Assembly: GCA_027083115.1 (NCBI GenBank)
Contig: JALWQN010000084.1
Location: 1 to 55,875 of the forward strand
Length of the DNA: 55,875 nt
From: Desulfurococcales archaeon
GTDB taxonomy: Archaea; Thermoproteota; Thermoprotei_A; Sulfolobales; NBVN01
Reading direction: 5' to 3'
Part shown: positions 7,688 through 16,476 of the stretch, one piece after another
Layout of the letters: every line of letters starts with the position of its first letter
How positions within the stretch are numbered: position 1 is the first letter of the stretch
The notes under the pieces: generated by a model
The model's input: only the letters and a program-made list of their open reading frames with translations
The model's database searches: none
What the model was told of the DNA's origin: nothing
Position numbers and translations under genes: made by a program

Positions 7688-8739
7688 AGTCAATACTTAC
7701 CCGGAGATTCCCTCCCGAAATTAAGGCCCCCATTAATCCCGTGTATGGGGAACCGATCAAGAAGATCTATTTGGGGGAAACCTATCATGGACCAACCCAG
7801 CCCCTCTTCGTTCCTTATAGTTCTTTCCTGAGGCATGCCTTAATCGTTGGGAGCACGGGTTCAGGAAAAACAACAACAGCATCAAGAATAGCTACGGAGC
7901 TCTCTAAATACAGTAAAGTAATAGTGGTTGACTGGAACGGCGAGTACTTAGGGCTCCTTAACTCAGGCATTCACTACAGGGTATCTTCCTCAAATCCAGT
8001 ACCCATAGTTGGTGATGATGTTGAGGAGGTAGTTAATGTTTTTGAGGAGGTCCTGTCATTAACACCTCCTCAAGCCTTCATTCTTGAGAAGGCCTTAGGG
8101 AATAGAGTGCCTGAGAGCTTAACTGAAGTTCTTGATAGGATTGAGGAAAGCGTTGAGGATTCAAGGTGGTTTCTCGAATCCAAACTATCTTTACTGAGGA
8201 AGTTAAGCACGATCAGTAAGCCAAAATACGCCAAAGTTTTTGAGAGGAGAGGAGTAAGTAGGTTCCTTAAGTTACTGGTTTCTAGTGAAGGCCCGATGAT
8301 AGCGGACGTTTCATCACTTAGTGACTCGACAGCAAGGAAGCTGGCTTCACTATTTGTTCTAAAGCTTGCGGAGTACCTTAAATTAAGGAGGTTAGTGAAG
8401 AACGACCTTCATCTGGTGGTTGATGAGGTTCATAATTTGATTGGGATGAATGAGGGGTTCCTATCCAGGCTTCATGCTGAAGTAAGGAAATTAGGTATTG
8501 GGTTAGTAATAATAACTCAATCACCATCGATAATCAGTAAAGGCATTCTCACAAACACAAACATTAAGGTGGTGCATACCCTTAAATCAAGGGAAGACAT
8601 AGAATTGATCTCAAGATCTTTAGGGCTCTACCAGTATGATGTAGCTAACTTAATTGCGAGGCTTGAGGTTGGTGAGGCACTAATAGATTATACAGGATTA
8701 ACTAAGCCAGCATTGGTTAGGATTGAACCACCTACCTGA
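7660..8739 (+). CDS. HerA/VirB4-like (DUF87) P-loop ATPase
   Basis: This is an ATPase of the FtsK/HerA superfamily. Walker A is VGSTGSGKTTT (about 63-73), followed by VVDWNGEYLG (about 90-99), a typical HerA-type second strand. Walker B is LHLVVDEVHNL (about 248-258), with a sensor-like IITQSP (about 284). It lacks the long N-terminal HAS barrel of true HerA (about 500 residues), and no NurA nuclease lies nearby. It is therefore a shorter DUF87 relative, possibly a DNA translocase or remodeller. It is co-transcribed with the small gene upstream. Confidence 0.82.
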   Translation: MQRKFSRPLKSILTRRFPPEIKAPINPVYGEPIKKIYLGETYHGPTQPLFVPYSSFLRHALIVGSTGSGKTTTASRIATELSKYSKVIVVDWNGEYLGLLNSGIHYRVSSSNPVPIVGDDVEEVVNVFEEVLSLTPPQAFILEKALGNRVPESLTEVLDRIEESVEDSRWFLESKLSLLRKLSTISKPKYAKVFERRGVSRFLKLLVSSEGPMIADVSSLSDSTARKLASLFVLKLAEYLKLRRLVKNDLHLVVDEVHNLIGMNEGFLSRLHAEVRKLGIGLVIITQSPSIISKGILTNTNIKVVHTLKSREDIELISRSLGLYQYDVANLIARLEVGEALIDYTGLTKPALVRIEPPT

Positions 8740-9298
8740 GAACTAATTTAAGAACATCTTCAGGTATCTTTGCCGAAAGCCAATCCACCCAAACCCGGCA
8801 CTCAACCCTAAGATTAAGGACGTCAAGTATCTCCTGAACTACCTCCACAACCTTTTTCCCTGTAGTATCTATCTCGCAAACCTTTCCTGGATGAAGGCTT
8901 AATGCGTTGTAGGTGCATGTACCAACTAATTCTGCCTCCAGGTTCTCCTTTATTTTATGGTTAGGATAGTTTCTTGATCTAAGTCTCTTCAAAAGGATTC
9001 TGGGGTTCAATCTAAGCACAAAAATCTTTTTCACTAAGTCATCATAAATAATTTCTCCGTAGTGGCTATCGACAACTAATTTTTTCCTTGATTTGATCAA
9101 TTCCCTTAAGTACTTCCTCAGAAGCTCCTCGTCAATAATGAGCGTTCCCCTTTCTTTGTCTTCTGCCTTAATGAATCCCTCATTAGTAGCTACTTCCGTC
9201 AAGCTAACATAGGTCCAGCCGAGCCTCTGGGAGAGTTGTTTAGCTACTGAGGTTTTTCCTGTTCCTGGAGTTCCTGAAATAACTATGGCTTCATACAT
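8732..9298 (-). CDS. AK6/Fap7-type adenylate kinase
   Basis: AK6/Fap7 proteins are small nucleotide kinases that also help mature the small ribosomal subunit by acting on Rps14/uS11. The P-loop ISGTPGTGKTS lies at the N-terminus and the protein is small (about 188 residues), as expected. The ATG at 9298 (MYEAIVISG) is chosen because upstream codons encode a hydrophobic stretch not found in the family. VVDSHYGEIIYDD (about 75-87) corresponds to the conserved DxH segment. It converges on the HerA-like gene with an eight-base overlap. Rio2, Dim1 and Nop10 elsewhere in the window share this ribosome-assembly theme. Confidence 0.85.
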   Translation of the reverse strand: MYEAIVISGTPGTGKTSVAKQLSQRLGWTYVSLTEVATNEGFIKAEDKERGTLIIDEELLRKYLRELIKSRKKLVVDSHYGEIIYDDLVKKIFVLRLNPRILLKRLRSRNYPNHKIKENLEAELVGTCTYNALSLHPGKVCEIDTTGKKVVEVVQEILDVLNLRVECRVWVDWLSAKIPEDVLKLVLR

Positions 9299-9393
9299 AA
9301 CAAATACCGTTATTAAGCACAGAATAAATACGTATGTTATTAAAAACAAAAGTAGTGGTGAATTAATTACGTGTTAAACGCTAATTAATTCCT

Positions 9394-11061
9394 TCACTCG
9401 CTTTCTTCCTTGCTTGGACCTTTCTTCTCGGGTTCCTTAACTCTTGATGCAGCAATCACGTCATCGATCCTCAGTATTAGGGTTGCTGCTTCAGTACCTG
9501 CCTTCAGTGCGTTAACCTTAACAGCTAGTGGCTCAATAACACCTAGTTCCTCCATGTTTTCTACCTTGCCCGTGAACACGTTAACTCCGTACTTGTGGCC
9601 GTCCTCTTGATTGTGTGCCTTCCTTAATTCAGAGAGCATGTCTATGGGGTCGAGACCAGCGTTCTCCACTAACGCAGATATGACTCCCTCTAAAGCCTTA
9701 GCGAATGCTTGAACAGCCAGTTGCTCTTTACCGCTTACCTTAGTTGCGTAATCCCTTATGTACTTAGCCACTTCTGCCTCGAAAGCTCCTCCCCCATACA
9801 CTACTTTAGGCTTCTTCAGCACGTCGGCAACGACGCTTAAGGCGTCCCTGAAGGATCTCTCGGCCTCATCAACCATTCTCTCTAGACCGCCTCTAATCAC
9901 TATGCTCACTGCTTTCGGGTCCTTAGTCCCCTCAATGAACACCATCTTGTCCTCTCCTACTTTTCTTTCCTCAACTATTTCTGCGTAGCCTAGGTCGTTC
10001 GCCATGATGTCGTCTATATTAGAGACTATTCTTCCTCCTGTTGCTCTTTCTAGTTTCTCCATGTCTGATCTCTTAACCCTCCTTACTGCCAGTATTCCTT
10101 TCTTCGCTAGGAAGTGCTGAGCCACATCATCAATACCCTTCTGACAAATAACCACGTTAGCACCAGTAGCAGCAATCTTATCAACCATCTCCTTAAGCAT
10201 CCTGGTTTCTTCATCTAGGAACATCTTTATTTGCTCTGGCGATGTAATGTTTATCTTAGCAGTTATTTCGGGCTTCTCTACCTCTAGTGGTGCGTCAATC
10301 AATGCTATCTTAGCCTTCTCAACCCTCTTAGGCATACCAGGATGAACAACCTCCTTATCAAGAACAATACCATAAATCAACTTAGTATCAGCTAATGAGG
10401 CCCCTTTCTTTTTCTCGATCTTTATGTTATCTAGCCTTACATTATAGGTTCCGTCGGGCTTCTTTTCAGCTGCCCGCAATGCTGCCTCAATACTCATGTT
10501 AATCATAGTATCAATTAAGTCAGGAGTAGCTAGATACTTGCTGGCTAGGGTTGAGTACACAACATTATATAATGATCTCTTAGTTTTCTCAAGGCCTTCC
10601 TCAGTAGTTATGTCACCTATATCAACCTTCTCACCTATTTCATCAAGTATCTTGAGAGCTTGATTCTGAGCCCTCTTAAAGCCTTCAATAATTACTGTTG
10701 GGTGAATGTTTTGGTCAAGAAGGGATTCCGCTTTATCGAGCAAGTCCCCAGCTAATACAACAACTGAGGTGGTTCCGTCGCCTACCTCAGCATCAACAGC
10801 CTTAGCAGACTCAACCAACAATTTAGCTGCTGGATGCTGTACCTCCATTTCCTTCACTATAGTTGCTCCATCATTAGTGACGGTAATATCTCCGAAAGAG
10901 TCAACCAACATTTTGTCAAGGCCTCTAGGGCCTAAACTAGTTCTTAGAACTTCAGCCAAAGCTCTAGCAGCAATAATATTGCTTCTTAAGGCTTCTCTTC
11001 CATAAGATCTCTTTGTCCCTTCCTTTAAAATAACTACAGGAACACCATAAACTCCTGCCAT
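9394..11061 (-). CDS. thsA: Thermosome subunit (group II chaperonin)
   Basis: A full-length 555-residue group II chaperonin subunit. It has LGPRGLDKMLV (about 43-53), the nucleotide motif GDGTTSVVVL (about 93-102), a helical protrusion in the apical domain, and VVYGGGAFEAEVAKYI near residue 410. The C-terminus is Glu/Lys rich rather than a Gly-Met repeat. Thermosomes fold proteins in an ATP-driven two-ring cage and are the main heat-shock proteins of hyperthermophiles. A strong TATA box (11094-11102) precedes it with a short leader. Only one subunit gene is present here; others may lie elsewhere. Confidence 0.97.
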   Translation of the reverse strand: MAGVYGVPVVILKEGTKRSYGREALRSNIIAARALAEVLRTSLGPRGLDKMLVDSFGDITVTNDGATIVKEMEVQHPAAKLLVESAKAVDAEVGDGTTSVVVLAGDLLDKAESLLDQNIHPTVIIEGFKRAQNQALKILDEIGEKVDIGDITTEEGLEKTKRSLYNVVYSTLASKYLATPDLIDTMINMSIEAALRAAEKKPDGTYNVRLDNIKIEKKKGASLADTKLIYGIVLDKEVVHPGMPKRVEKAKIALIDAPLEVEKPEITAKINITSPEQIKMFLDEETRMLKEMVDKIAATGANVVICQKGIDDVAQHFLAKKGILAVRRVKRSDMEKLERATGGRIVSNIDDIMANDLGYAEIVEERKVGEDKMVFIEGTKDPKAVSIVIRGGLERMVDEAERSFRDALSVVADVLKKPKVVYGGGAFEAEVAKYIRDYATKVSGKEQLAVQAFAKALEGVISALVENAGLDPIDMLSELRKAHNQEDGHKYGVNVFTGKVENMEELGVIEPLAVKVNALKAGTEAATLILRIDDVIAASRVKEPEKKGPSKEESE

Positions 11062-11093
11062 TGCCTACACCATTAATTCATTAATGATGACTT

Positions 11094-11102
11094 CTATATA
11101 AG
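11094..11102 (-). promoter_or_regulatory. TATA box of thermosome gene
   Basis: On the minus strand the sequence reads CTTATATAG, a strong archaeal TATA box, about 37 bases upstream of the thermosome ATG. Transcription should begin about 26 bases downstream, leaving a leader of about 11 bases. Confidence 0.65.
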
Positions 11103-11193
11103 CTTTTCTCATAACCTAAAACAAAAAGTTTATAAACTAACCTATGATGCAACACTATTTAATTCTTCCTGAACTATCTGGATTTAGGTTAGA

Positions 11194-11967
11194 ATGATGT
11201 CCGATGCTACCTGCAGGAAAATACAGCCTTTTTACCTAAGGAGATCCTCAGGAGAAAGGCTCTGTCAAAAAAGTTTAGAGAAGTCCTTAATCAAACATGT
11301 AAAGCGTAGTTTTCGGGAGATAAAGAAAGTTAAGCCGGGTTCAACCCTCTGTGTTTTTGTTCCACCAGGTAAGGTTCTGGAAGGAACCGCATTACACCTC
11401 ATGCTTTCATACATAGAAAGGAACTACGGCAGTTTCGTCGTTTCATTCTTCCCAAATTGTTCTAGAGAACCAAGGAATAAGATATTAAAAATCGCCTCAG
11501 GTTTAAGTAACTCAAGAGTTCTCTATTATGATAAAGAAGCAAGTGATTTTCATTCACTCCTCGAACTAATCGATTATTCTGTTAATGTTGCTGCTTTCTA
11601 TTGTAATAAAACAGAAAATAAATTACCTACATTACTTCCATTCACCTTAACAGATATCGTGGAGGGCTTCATTGATTTAATGATTCTCCAGAACAGCATT
11701 AATGGAATGGGCTCATTTAATAAGTTACTAAGTAATTTAAGGTACTTATTACCATTCAATGAAATCTTGCGTTCTGATATTCTTGCTTATGCATACAGTA
11801 AAGGATTTCTTGAGGCACTAGATTTATGCCCTGTTATTTTAGCTAATGGCGTGAGACAAATTAGCGATGTTGTTGCTGAATTGGAGCTTAAGCATAGTGA
11901 ACTACTGTATTCCACATTAAAGTCCGTTAATCAACTTATTAATGTAAGCAACAGACAATCTAGGTAA
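11194..11967 (+). CDS. Degenerate PP-loop protein of the TtuA/Ncs6/TtcA tRNA-thiolation family
   Basis: The N-terminus (FYLRRSSGERLCQKSLEKS) matches the zinc-binding lead of archaeal PP-loop thiolases, but only one Cys of each expected pair remains. Where the family has SGGKDS, this protein has VPPGKVLEGTALHLML (about 55-70), so the pyrophosphatase loop is lost. The later family blocks are still visible: FTLTDIVEGFIDLMI where GHNLDDExQT is expected, and an end with LDLCPVILANGVRQISDVVAELE resembling CPxAxxxxRxxIRxxLxxLE. It is about 257 residues against about 300. TTTATAAAC at 11127-11135 is a likely TATA box. Probably a pseudoenzyme; the family call is inferred from the aligned pattern. Confidence 0.62.
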   Translation: MMSDATCRKIQPFYLRRSSGERLCQKSLEKSLIKHVKRSFREIKKVKPGSTLCVFVPPGKVLEGTALHLMLSYIERNYGSFVVSFFPNCSREPRNKILKIASGLSNSRVLYYDKEASDFHSLLELIDYSVNVAAFYCNKTENKLPTLLPFTLTDIVEGFIDLMILQNSINGMGSFNKLLSNLRYLLPFNEILRSDILAYAYSKGFLEALDLCPVILANGVRQISDVVAELELKHSELLYSTLKSVNQLINVSNRQSR

Positions 11968-12016
11968 GCAATTATTTATTTATCACCACCTATAACTAAG
12001 TGTAGAGGTGCTTAAC

Positions 12017-12430
12017 TTGCCTTTAAGAGAAAACATAATAGACAGTAGGCTCTCAGGTAGAGAAATTCGTATAAAAGTCTTAGGTCAAGACCAAGAAATT
12101 AAAGGAATCATTGATGAAGTAGCTAGGTACGAAATCGGGTTAAGATCAGAAAATAAAGCTATTGTGGTGTTTAGGCACTCAATACTTTATGCCGTGGTTA
12201 ATTCTGCAGATCTCCACGGCTACAGTAATGAAAGGCTGAACGACACAGTAATAAATTCAGATATGATAGGCACTGAGTTAGAGCTGCATCTAATTAGCGG
12301 AGAATCAGTAAGTGGTAAGCTAATGAAGATCTCGAAGTATGAGCTGGGACTAACTAAAGGTGATGAAGGAGTTGTTATTCCTAAGTCAGGAATTGCTTAC
12401 GCAGTAATAGAGGAAAAAGAGAGCGAATAA
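12017..12430 (+). CDS. Tandem Hfq/Sm-like RNA-binding protein
   Basis: This protein of about 137 residues contains two copies of one small beta-barrel unit. Repeat 1 has EVARYEIGLRSENKAIVVFR followed by HSILYAVV; repeat 2 has KISKYELGLTKGDEGVVIPK followed by SGIAYAVI. The shared pattern G-x13-YE(I/L)GL-x5-(V/I)-x7-IxYAV resembles the Sm1/Sm2 motifs of Hfq, whose second motif is YKHAI. The true start is TTG at 12017, six bases after GAGGTG; a GTG inside that Shine-Dalgarno motif (12008) is an artefact. It follows the degenerate PP-loop gene but may have its own promoter (TTATTTATTTA at about 11973). Confidence 0.7.
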   Translation: MPLRENIIDSRLSGREIRIKVLGQDQEIKGIIDEVARYEIGLRSENKAIVVFRHSILYAVVNSADLHGYSNERLNDTVINSDMIGTELELHLISGESVSGKLMKISKYELGLTKGDEGVVIPKSGIAYAVIEEKESE

Positions 12431-12432
12431 CT

Positions 12433-12771
12433 TCACTGACCCTCCTCCGAATCCCTCCTTAATCTAAACCTAATTAACTTGACCTCAGTGGATTCAGACA
12501 AGCCCCTATTCCCGTAGATCATCTTTAGGGTCTTAACTAACTCATCCCTATTACTAAAGCCATCCCTAAGAGCATCCTCATCAGTTAGTTCCCTTACTTT
12601 CTTTACCTCAACTTCCTTAATTTTTGCAGTGCCTAACCAAATTCCTCCTGCATACAACTCCACCTCATCGCCTGCCTTCAGGGAACTGGTCAACCTAACC
12701 GTAGAGGTTTTCTTACCGCTAATGATGTCTGCAGCATATTCCTTCTTAAATATTAGTCTTTTCCTCCCCAC
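12433..12771 (-). CDS. ASCH-domain (PUA-like) protein
   Basis: The 112-residue sequence follows the ASCH domain pattern: FKKEYAADIISGKKTSTVRL at the start, LKAGDEVELYAGG (about 31-43), and the LTDEDALRDGF segment (about 63-73). ASCH domains are PUA-like barrels thought to bind RNA or act on nucleosides. The GTG start follows GAGGGTG by eight bases. It converges on the tandem Hfq-like gene with only two bases between stops, and its start is divergent from the DUF47 gene. Its substrate is unknown. Confidence 0.82.
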   Translation of the reverse strand: MGRKRLIFKKEYAADIISGKKTSTVRLTSSLKAGDEVELYAGGIWLGTAKIKEVEVKKVRELTDEDALRDGFSNRDELVKTLKMIYGNRGLSESTEVKLIRFRLRRDSEEGQ

Positions 12772-12833
12772 AGCACCCGCACCCTCAGGGTTTTTAATTA
12801 AGTTCTTTATATTAGTTTCAAGAGGTCTCTAGA

Positions 12834-13511
12834 ATGCTTAAGGTTTTCAGGAAGTTACTGACGGCTGGTGAGGAGAACCTATTTAATAAGCTTGTGACCC
12901 ACACAGAACTCTCAGTTAAGTCGATGAAGATAGTTACCGAACTAATTAAGGGAGGGATATCCGGACCTGAAGTCGAGGCTTCCGTCCTAGAGGTAGTGAC
13001 GAACGAAAAAACAGGCGATAAAATTACTGCAGAACTAGTTAACTTAGTATCTAGGGGTGCAGTACCCTTACCTTTGCTTGGAGATATTGAGGCATTAATA
13101 GATAAAGTAGACGATATATTGGACCTAATTTACTTTTTGGCCACAGAATGCGGTAGAGCCTACAGAGCAGAACTTCATCAAAACGCTTACGTTAGAGAAA
13201 TGTATGAGGACTTCTATAAAACCGCAGTGATAGTTCTTAAGTCACTCGATTCCTTGAAGGAGGAATTGAAGATAGCGTTAAAAGATTTCGGCAAACTTCA
13301 ATCGTTAAATGATCGGATCGACGTATATGAGGATAAGGTAGATGAGCTGAAGAGCTCTATGCTTGATAAGCTATACAGCTTTAAGGGAGAGATTGACGCA
13401 ATTTCATTCAATCACCTTGTAGAGATGATTAGAAGCATGGACACAATTGTTGACTCCTGCGAGGATGCGTCACACCTCCTCATAAGGGTCATTAGTTCGA
13501 TGTTTTACTGA
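12834..13511 (+). CDS. DUF47 (PhoU-like) protein
   Basis: An all-helical 225-residue protein of the DUF47/PhoU-like family. Charged patterns such as EALIDKVDDILDLIYFLATE and DRIDVYEDKVDEL match the metal-binding helix bundles of this group. DUF47 proteins usually sit beside PiT transporters and regulate phosphate uptake; here the next gene, 16 bp on, is a PiT-related permease. Start ATG at 12834 follows GAGGT by seven bases. Function as a permease regulator is inferred from context. Confidence 0.82.
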   Translation: MLKVFRKLLTAGEENLFNKLVTHTELSVKSMKIVTELIKGGISGPEVEASVLEVVTNEKTGDKITAELVNLVSRGAVPLPLLGDIEALIDKVDDILDLIYFLATECGRAYRAELHQNAYVREMYEDFYKTAVIVLKSLDSLKEELKIALKDFGKLQSLNDRIDVYEDKVDELKSSMLDKLYSFKGEIDAISFNHLVEMIRSMDTIVDSCEDASHLLIRVISSMFY

Positions 13512-13527
13512 GTAACTAACTTAGTTC

Positions 13528-14466
13528 ATGCTGGTGAATGAATTGCTATATGCAGTGCTGGTTGAAGCCCTATATGCTGTAGTTGTTGCAGTGGCTGTAG
13601 GCAATAACATGGGCGTGATTGTTGGGCCTTCAGCAGGCTCTCGAATCCTTAAGGAAGGGGCCTTAACGGGTCTATCTATTGCTGGCTTAATAATCGGTTA
13701 TTTTCTTGAGGGTTGGAAGCTCAAGACAGCAACTAACTTAAGTCCCTACACCATCTTCGTGAGCTTTGTTCTTGCTTTGCTTATTTTGGCTTTATTAACT
13801 TTAGAAGGGTTTGTCACATCCATTACTCAAGTTTTTGTCGGGATTTATATTGGGTACTTAATTTACGCTGGCGAAACCTCAGAATACTCAGCAATAATCA
13901 ATATAGGGGTGTATTGGGTCATTACTTTCTCGCTTTCGGTCGCGATCTCTTACCTCTTCATGAGGAGCATAGGAGGAAAGAAAGGAAATGTATTAATCAC
14001 TAACTTACTTACCCTTAAGTTAGTAAGCATATCCTTAGTTTTTCTTACAGCCTATACCTTAGGTGCTAACACAATAGGGTTTATTGCTGGCTTTCTAAAT
14101 CCACTAACTAATTATGAGAACTTAATGCTCATTACAGTTACAGGCGTAATACTTGGCGTTTTCATGATTAAAGGGAGTAAAGGAATTAGTAAGTTAGGAA
14201 GTAGCTTTTATGGATTAAGATATACTAGCGCCATAGTACCCTATATTTCTACCTTATTACTAACTGAGATAGGAACACAGCTATCTGTTCCTTTACCGAT
14301 GTCGATATCCATATTCTCAGGAATCTTAGGTGTGGCTGCAGGCATGAAATTAAGGTTACTAAGCTCTAGGCAGGTTTTAGCCTACATAATTATTAGTTGG
14401 GTAATCCCCTTATTTTTAGCAATAGCTTTATCATACTTTACTTTCTGGGTTCTCAGTCTTGCCTAA
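13528..14466 (+). CDS. PiT-family-related permease with altered signature motifs
   Basis: A polytopic membrane protein of 312 residues with about nine to ten hydrophobic segments. Two inverted repeats carry degenerate PiT signatures: VAVGNNMGVIVGPSAGSR (about 22-39) in the first half and YTLGANTIGFIAG (about 178-190) in the second. Canonical PiT transporters have GANDxANxxG in each half; here the Asp is Asn or Thr. The upstream DUF47 gene supports a PiT ancestry. The cargo may be phosphate or another anion. Its last 36 bases overlap the convergent DUF460 gene. Confidence 0.75.
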   Translation: MLVNELLYAVLVEALYAVVVAVAVGNNMGVIVGPSAGSRILKEGALTGLSIAGLIIGYFLEGWKLKTATNLSPYTIFVSFVLALLILALLTLEGFVTSITQVFVGIYIGYLIYAGETSEYSAIINIGVYWVITFSLSVAISYLFMRSIGGKKGNVLITNLLTLKLVSISLVFLTAYTLGANTIGFIAGFLNPLTNYENLMLITVTGVILGVFMIKGSKGISKLGSSFYGLRYTSAIVPYISTLLLTEIGTQLSVPLPMSISIFSGILGVAAGMKLRLLSSRQVLAYIIISWVIPLFLAIALSYFTFWVLSLA

Positions 14467-16476
14467 TGCCTTCATTCTCGAGACTCTGTATTGCTTAACT
14501 AAGTTCTCAAGCTTAGTTAGGTTCAGTCTATTTTTCTCTTCCTGCTTCCTCCTTAATTCATTAATTAACTCAGAAGCCTTATTGAGCTTCTCTAAGGCCC
14601 CACTATCAACGATATTGATGCAAGAACCAAAGCTCCACACCTTCCTAACTGTAGCCGTAGGTATCTGCTTCTCCCTCAGAAGATATTCAACAAAATCTTC
14701 TTTGCCTGGAGGCAACAACAAGAGAATTCCATTCTTTTTGATTTTTAAGTAAGCGTCTTCACTTAAGGTATTGGGATTGTCCAAATAATAAATGCTTCGC
14801 TTCAGTGACTCACTAGCGACGCAACCAGCCCTCAAAGACGGAATTAACCTAAGTTCGCCTAAAAGTATGCCCTCCAATAATTTGGCATAATCCCTTAATA
14901 GCTTCTCCTTTCTTTGATTCTCGGTCTCTAGCCTAAGTATATGTTGCTCAAGATTATTGAGACGTTGCAATAACTCCTTAACTTTTCTGTCTTTCATTAC
15001 CCGCTCATTAATTTCTGTGTTTATTTTAGCTATCTCGGTAGAGAGCTCCTTCACTCTCTCACTAAGGAGGGCCGCCTTCACTTTATAGATATCTCTTTCT
15101 TTAGTTACTTCGTCAAGTTTCTGTAGAAGGGCATTCTGAAGTTCCTCCACCTTTTCGTTCTTACCTTGAGCACCTCTGAGAGCTCCTGCAAAGGAATTGC
15201 TTGAATTCGCTAAAGAGCTCTCCCTTACGGCATCATTGATTATGTCCTCTATTATCGACGATAAAGACTCATCATAAAGTATTCTTGCCTTATATTCCTC
15301 TATAGACTTAAGACCAACAGGTAGATTCATAGAACGCACTTTCTTAACTAACTTCTTTAGTTTTTCTTCATAAACCCGGTACGCCTTCACAGCAGCTGAT
15401 AGAGCATCTCTTTCGTGAGTGTTTCTTACTGTAATCCCATGCTTCCTGCTGAAGTCAGCTGAAATTAACTCTTTTTCACCCGTTGTTAATGATCTCGAAG
15501 GGCAGTAGAGTTGTGCTTTCAGCATAGAGGCTAACTTCCTTACCATTTCTGGCGGGGGATTCTTATCTGTAGCCACAACCAACGGCTTCCCGAACTTCAC
15601 AAGCAGTGAAGCTATATCTTCTCGGTCCAGGGATTTCCCTGAAGTAATCAATATTGGTTTGCCCTCTAGGTCTAGAGCCACCAAACCTATCTTAATCCCT
15701 GGATCATAACCAACAACCAGGTGCTTAGATTGGGCTTTCCCGTAACTCATTGAGAAAATTTCTTTATTTATGACTGGACGTATTCTAACAGTAACGTCCT
15801 TGCCTTTGGCTTTCTTAATGAGGCCGTAGAGCTTATCTCTCGGAGAGTACACTATGAAGTATGCCTTATCAACTCCTCCCTTACTCCTCCTAATCATTAA
15901 ATCATAATCGATTCCAGCTTTATCTAACTCTTCCTTAATCCTTTTCACTGCCTGAGCAACAACGCTCCTAAGATTCCTCCTAAATTTATCTGAACGCGAT
16001 CCTCCAGCATACCCACTTCTACCAGCATAGACACTTATCTTGACCTTATCCTTGAATACCTTAAGCCTTTCGCCAATGCCTTGACCGGCTAGGAATGCAA
16101 GCATAACTGCTGTCTTAACAGCGTTCGGCTTTTCCTTACTTAAGGAAGCATCCATTCTGGAAGATAGTTCCTTAAGACTTACACCCTTTCTTCTCTCTAG
16201 CGTAACCTGAACGATTTCGGTATCAGGAGGAAGCAACCTCAGAATTTTTAATACGCCCTTTTTATTTCCTCCTAACTCCATAAGGTTATCTACCGCAAGA
16301 ATAGAAGGTCTGTTCTCCCATAACAACCTGATTAGCCTACCTAAAGAGCCCTCATCAACCCTCAGAACCCTACCATCCCTCACCAGGGCCAGAGCATACA
16401 CATAACTTGATAGATCGTTACCTCCGTTCTTAATTATATCAGCCCCCACCACTACCTTACTCTGATCAGACTTCAT
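14431..16476 (-). CDS. DUF460 protein (RNase H-like fold plus coiled coil)
   Basis: A protein of about 681 residues typical of archaeal DUF460. The N-terminal part has a ribonuclease H/RuvC-like fold with VVVGADI at its start and a second, clearer HLVVGYDPGIKIGLVALD block (about 255-270). ATDKNPPP and HERDALSAAVKAY follow as the later acidic positions. A long coiled coil (about 445-555) and a C-terminal domain complete it. The ATG at 16476 (MKSDQSKVVVG) is preferred over codons further upstream and overlaps the rio2 end by 11 bases. A nucleic acid nuclease or resolvase role is predicted only by fold. Confidence 0.85.
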   Translation of the reverse strand: MKSDQSKVVVGADIIKNGGNDLSSYVYALALVRDGRVLRVDEGSLGRLIRLLWENRPSILAVDNLMELGGNKKGVLKILRLLPPDTEIVQVTLERRKGVSLKELSSRMDASLSKEKPNAVKTAVMLAFLAGQGIGERLKVFKDKVKISVYAGRSGYAGGSRSDKFRRNLRSVVAQAVKRIKEELDKAGIDYDLMIRRSKGGVDKAYFIVYSPRDKLYGLIKKAKGKDVTVRIRPVINKEIFSMSYGKAQSKHLVVGYDPGIKIGLVALDLEGKPILITSGKSLDREDIASLLVKFGKPLVVATDKNPPPEMVRKLASMLKAQLYCPSRSLTTGEKELISADFSRKHGITVRNTHERDALSAAVKAYRVYEEKLKKLVKKVRSMNLPVGLKSIEEYKARILYDESLSSIIEDIINDAVRESSLANSSNSFAGALRGAQGKNEKVEELQNALLQKLDEVTKERDIYKVKAALLSERVKELSTEIAKINTEINERVMKDRKVKELLQRLNNLEQHILRLETENQRKEKLLRDYAKLLEGILLGELRLIPSLRAGCVASESLKRSIYYLDNPNTLSEDAYLKIKKNGILLLLPPGKEDFVEYLLREKQIPTATVRKVWSFGSCINIVDSGALEKLNKASELINELRRKQEEKNRLNLTKLENLVKQYRVSRMKALGKTENPESKV

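Noticed and set aside
9299..9349. Hydrophobic N-terminal extension of the AK6 kinase
   Set aside because: Family members start just before the P-loop, at the ATG at 9298.
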